NCBI RefSeq assembly: GCF_037975245.1
Contig: NC_092578.1
Span: 13,066,321-13,130,320 of the forward strand
Origin: Apostichopus japonicus
Lineage: Eukaryota > Echinodermata > Holothuroidea > Aspidochirotida > Stichopodidae
Length of the DNA: 64,000 bases
Direction of reading: 5' to 3'
Part shown: one piece after another, positions 60,740 to 64,000 of the stretch
How positions within the stretch are numbered: position 1 is the first letter of the stretch
Layout: the number at the start of each line of letters is the position of its first letter
The notes under the pieces: generated by a model
What the model was told of the DNA's origin: nothing
Database searches by the model: none
Seen by the model: the letters and a program-made list of their open reading frames with translations, nothing else
Translations under genes and position numbers: made by a program

Positions 60740-61277
60740 CTGAGAAGAAATACCACATCAGACAAAAGAAAAAGCAAATGAAAAAACTGACTGCAAATGT
60801 CAAAGTGCAGTGAGGATTGGATATTGAAAATGATTTCTTTTTACAAATGTTATTTGAAGTGGAAAAGAAACTTAAATATATCACTCTGTACTGCTCAGGT
60901 CTCTGCTACTTTACCAAATGTTATCTTTGGCAATGAATGTTATGATGAACCCCCCTGGCTATAGTCATCTTAGTCTCCCAATAAAAGTACACTCACCTAA
61001 CTTCAGGTCATTCTCGTAATGTAAAGTGCAAAGATGTTTCCCTGCATTTAGCAGCTTCAAATACACATTCACTGGGATAGGTTTCACCGTTAAAGCAACA
61101 GACTAGTGCACAAATCAGTGGAAATGGTCTTTCATAAGATTCTAACAGGACCCCCCCCCCTTCATACACACACACACACACGAGATATAAAGAGGAAAAG
61201 ATCGATTTAATAGTCCAGTAGTTACATCAGAGTAAAGATAAGCACTGGTAAAGATGTGCCACTTTGTTTCTCAAGGA

Positions 61278-61655
61278 TTAAAGGCACTTGAAGACTGGCC
61301 CCAAACCGTGTGCTGCCCTCTGAAAAAGTTACCTTTCCGTTGATGTATGAAGTTTTCTTCTTGATCGCTACAAAATGCAGACACTGATGAAACGTGATAC
61401 CTTGTTATCTTTTATCTGGACCTGAGATCAGGGAGTTCCATAACATCTCCCTGCTGAGATATCCATCGCTGCTATGTACACTGTGTTGTGGGTATTGAAC
61501 GTAACTGCATGTATTGACTGTACACTAGTGTCTAATTACTGACTATATTCTGGGATCGATGGTGGTGTCTAACACTTCTGTTACACCTCATTTGAAACTA
61601 GGTCAGATTACTGACATCAGACATTTCTTTGTGGGCGAGTCTTCACTCCCTTTAA
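61278..61655. mobile_element. TTAA MITE, copy 2, full length
   Basis: TTAAAGGCACTTGAAGACTG ... GGGCGAGTCTTCACTCCCTT then TAA; inverted ends and TTAA at both borders. Longer than copy 1 because copy 1 lost segments such as the one around CAGGGAGTTCCATAACATCT. Confidence 0.85.
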
Positions 61656-61735
61656 CTCAGAGCAAGAAAAGAGCCTCAAACCAAGTAATATGACAGTTGT
61701 AGGATAGAATATGGTAAATTTATGATGCTTTAAAG

Positions 61736-63097
61736 TAGTGTTTACACGGGTCCAAAAATCTGGAACCGGGTACCCGAGGGCCGTTACCCGTCGGGTATCC
61801 GGGTACCCGGAAAAAATTGTTTACCCTCGTGTATCACGATTTTCAAGAAATTACATATTGGATGCTGTAATAAATGCATTATATTCTCTACTGACAATGT
61901 TTTCATGTTCAAATACGTAGGTGTAAGATAAGGTATAAAACCTTCCTCAATAATTTTTATTTGCTTTTGTTTCTTTCATTAACTTGTTAATAAATTAATT
62001 ATTTAATTATAATTAGCATTACTACTAACATCACACTGCCGCCGCTGCTTATACTTGCTATTGCACGTCTATTGGATCAAACCATATAAATATCCAATTT
62101 AGCTCTTAAACAGTTGTTACTACTAGTACTATCTATTATGCAGGCCCAGCGTTCGCATTAGCCGCAAGATTGCGCGATTCGCGCAATTTGATCGCATTTG
62201 GAATAAACGATTAATAAAAAGCCACTAGCGATTAATATTTTTTACTTATCCCGTCTATAATCCATAAACATCTCGTAAAATTCCTTGTCAGCCTTTCCTT
62301 CTATGAAATAAACGAATGAATAAATAATAATTTCTTCCACATGGTAGCCTAACACCACACTAAGTCAATGAGAAATCTAGCTAAGCCTAACCATCTGTTT
62401 ATTTGCTGAAGTTGTGACGCAGTTATAAGACATCCATGGAATACTTTCGTTATTGCTGTTACGTTCGACCACATGGTTGCCTAACACCACACTAAGTCAA
62501 TGGGGGTAATCTAGCCTAGCCATCTGTTTATTAGCTGAAATTGTGACGCAGTTATAAGATATCCATGGAAAGCTTTCCTTATTGCTGTTATCTTTGACCA
62601 CATGGTAGCCTAACAACACACTAAGTCAATGGGAAATCTGCCTAACCATCGGTTTGCAATTTTTTTTAAACAATCACACTTTGCGTAGGATTCGGGTAAT
62701 AAATTAGGAACCGGGTAGAATCACGTCGGGCGGGTACCTTCGTTATTGCTGTTATCTTCGACCACATTGTTGCCTAACACCACACTAAGTCAATGGGAAA
62801 TCTGCCTTACCGTCGGTTTGCCAATTTTTTTTTTTTTAAATCACACTTTGCGTAGGATTCGGGTAATAAATTAGGAACCGGGTAGAATCGCGTCGGGCGG
62901 GTACCTTCGTTATTGCTGTTATCTTCGACCACATTGTAGCCTAACACCACACTAAGTCAATGGGAAATCTGCCTAACCGTCGGTTTGGCAATTTTTTTTT
63001 TTTCTTTAAATCACACTTTGCGTAGGATTCGGGTAATAAATTAGGAACCGGGTAGTAACGTGTCGGGCGGGTACCCGGATAACCCGTGCAAACACTA
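61736..63097. mobile_element. 1,362-bp non-autonomous hAT-like element with internal tandem copies
   Basis: Left end TAGTGTTTACACGGGT, right end ACCCGTGCAAACACTA. Flanks CTTTAAAG (61728-61735) and CTATAAAG (63098-63105) are an 8-bp target duplication with one change. Inside, a block (CACATGGTAGCCTAACACCA ... CACTAAGTCAATGGGAAATC ... GATTCGGGTAATAAATTAGG) is repeated four to five times at about 130-175 bp. Subterminal CGGGTACCCG palindromes at both ends. No transposase frame. Confidence 0.88.
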
Positions 63098-63105
63098 CTA
63101 TAAAG

Positions 63106-64000
63106 AGGGAACAAATGTTCTTTTCAGGTTCCAAAGTGAAGAAGATTTTTTTTTAAATTTTTAAATTCTTTTATTCTAGTTTTCTCCTTCCACTAAGCGA
63201 TTACATCGTTTGCTGTGATCAGATTCCACCAAAACGAGAGAGACTTCTTCGAAGCAAGGCAAACTTTCCTTTACTTGCCGTGAAGCTAAATCATGAAAGT
63301 GCCTCAGAATACAAAAGTGACATTTCCTTCTTATCCCGTTTAAATTTTACCCCATTTTCTAGAGCTTGTAAATTTAAAAAAGTGGTTACAATTTGACTTT
63401 CAAACAGGGCAGCTACAGTGTCAATCTGTGCAGCTACATATATACAATATTTACAACAGCATGAACAGTGAGGGGACATGAGATGTTACCACATGCACAC
63501 AACCATTCTTCTGAAGAGAGACTACCAATGTAGGGTACCCTACCACATTCATCCACAATCGGAAGGGCCAGCCATACCAACATAATAATGTAAGCGAAAA
63601 TTATATCAACAGCTGGGCAAAAGACCATGTTTACACAACAAAATTCAAACTTGCAGCTAGAGTGCCTAACACTACCAGATCTGACCCTAATTTGTGTTTC
63701 AAGCTTTATTGAAGCTCCTGACAAGGGCAACAACTTTGACAACCTTCGTCGGGATCAGGCAACAACGAATAACAGCCTTTGAACTTGACAGGTAGGAGGG
63801 TGGGCGGGTCAGATGGGCAGGTGGGTACAACAGTAGGAAAGACCACAGATTAGATTAAACAAAGTGAGCAAAGAAACATACAACCAGATCAAATGCATAA
63901 ACAAATAGACAACCACACAAAGCAATTCGGACAGGAAGTGCAAGTTAAGTCCCCAAGAAATGAATGGAATGCAATAAATGAAAACAATATGAACAATATA
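63106..64000. other. Right edge, no supported gene
   Basis: Open frames here lack domains. If FREP-B extends to the right, its upstream exons are not recognisable in this stretch. Confidence 0.5.

Noticed and set aside
63434-63742. 102-residue minus-strand frame with several Cys, tested as a FREP-B upstream exon
   Set aside because: Cys spacing does not match VWC, Kazal or FN3, and no phase-1 splice borders were found.

Overview
This is animal genomic DNA: AT-rich, intron-rich, low in coding density and packed with transposon relics, minisatellites and long poly-C/poly-G runs. The gene content (secreted, exon-shuffled fibrinogen-related proteins beside CCDC47) and the repeat style suggest a marine invertebrate deuterostome. 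An echinoderm, perhaps a sea cucumber, is my best guess, but this is inference and species cannot be read from the window. I support three multi-exon genes and one orphan THAP-domain exon; almost every other open frame looks like repeat or intron.

Layout. 1-8,500: a 110-bp minisatellite, two dead non-LTR retrotransposon pieces, a 39-bp minisatellite and a 396-bp hAT-type MITE. 8,519-20,766 (minus): eight coding exons of CCDC47, an ER membrane protein of the PAT/multipass-translocon machinery, with a probable 5'UTR exon near 21.86 kb; the last ~160 codons are not found. 22.9-30.1 kb: intergenic, with a 374-bp hAT MITE, tRNA-derived repeats, a TTAA-flanked MITE and two fold-back elements. 30,188-41,992 (plus): a complete eight-exon gene, here called FREP-A, with a TATA box. 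It encodes a predicted 479-residue secreted protein with signal peptide, short coiled coil, FN3, Kazal, two VWC-like units and a C-terminal fibrinogen-related domain (FReD). 42.0-46.9 kb: dispersed repeats carrying DR1-like nuclear-receptor half-site pairs, plus a U2-snRNA-headed SINE. 46,908-60,739 (minus): a second gene, FREP-B, 5'-incomplete, with at least 11 VWC-like cysteine-rich units followed by a canonical FReD. 47.9 kb (plus): orphan THAP exon. 54.4-56.3 kb: 73/74-bp minisatellite inside a FREP-B intron. 61.3-63.1 kb: a TTAA MITE and a 1,362-bp non-autonomous hAT-like element.

How the genes relate. FREP-A and FREP-B are convergent paralogues separated by about 4.9 kb. Their FReD is cut into three exons at the same phases (1-0, 0-1, 1-stop), while every upstream domain exon is phase 1-1, the signature of exon shuffling. 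They have diverged in the N-terminal modules (FN3/Kazal versus an expanded cysteine-rich array) and in the FReD ligand pocket. This is what is expected of invertebrate lectin-like or matrix FREPs, but no function has been shown here.
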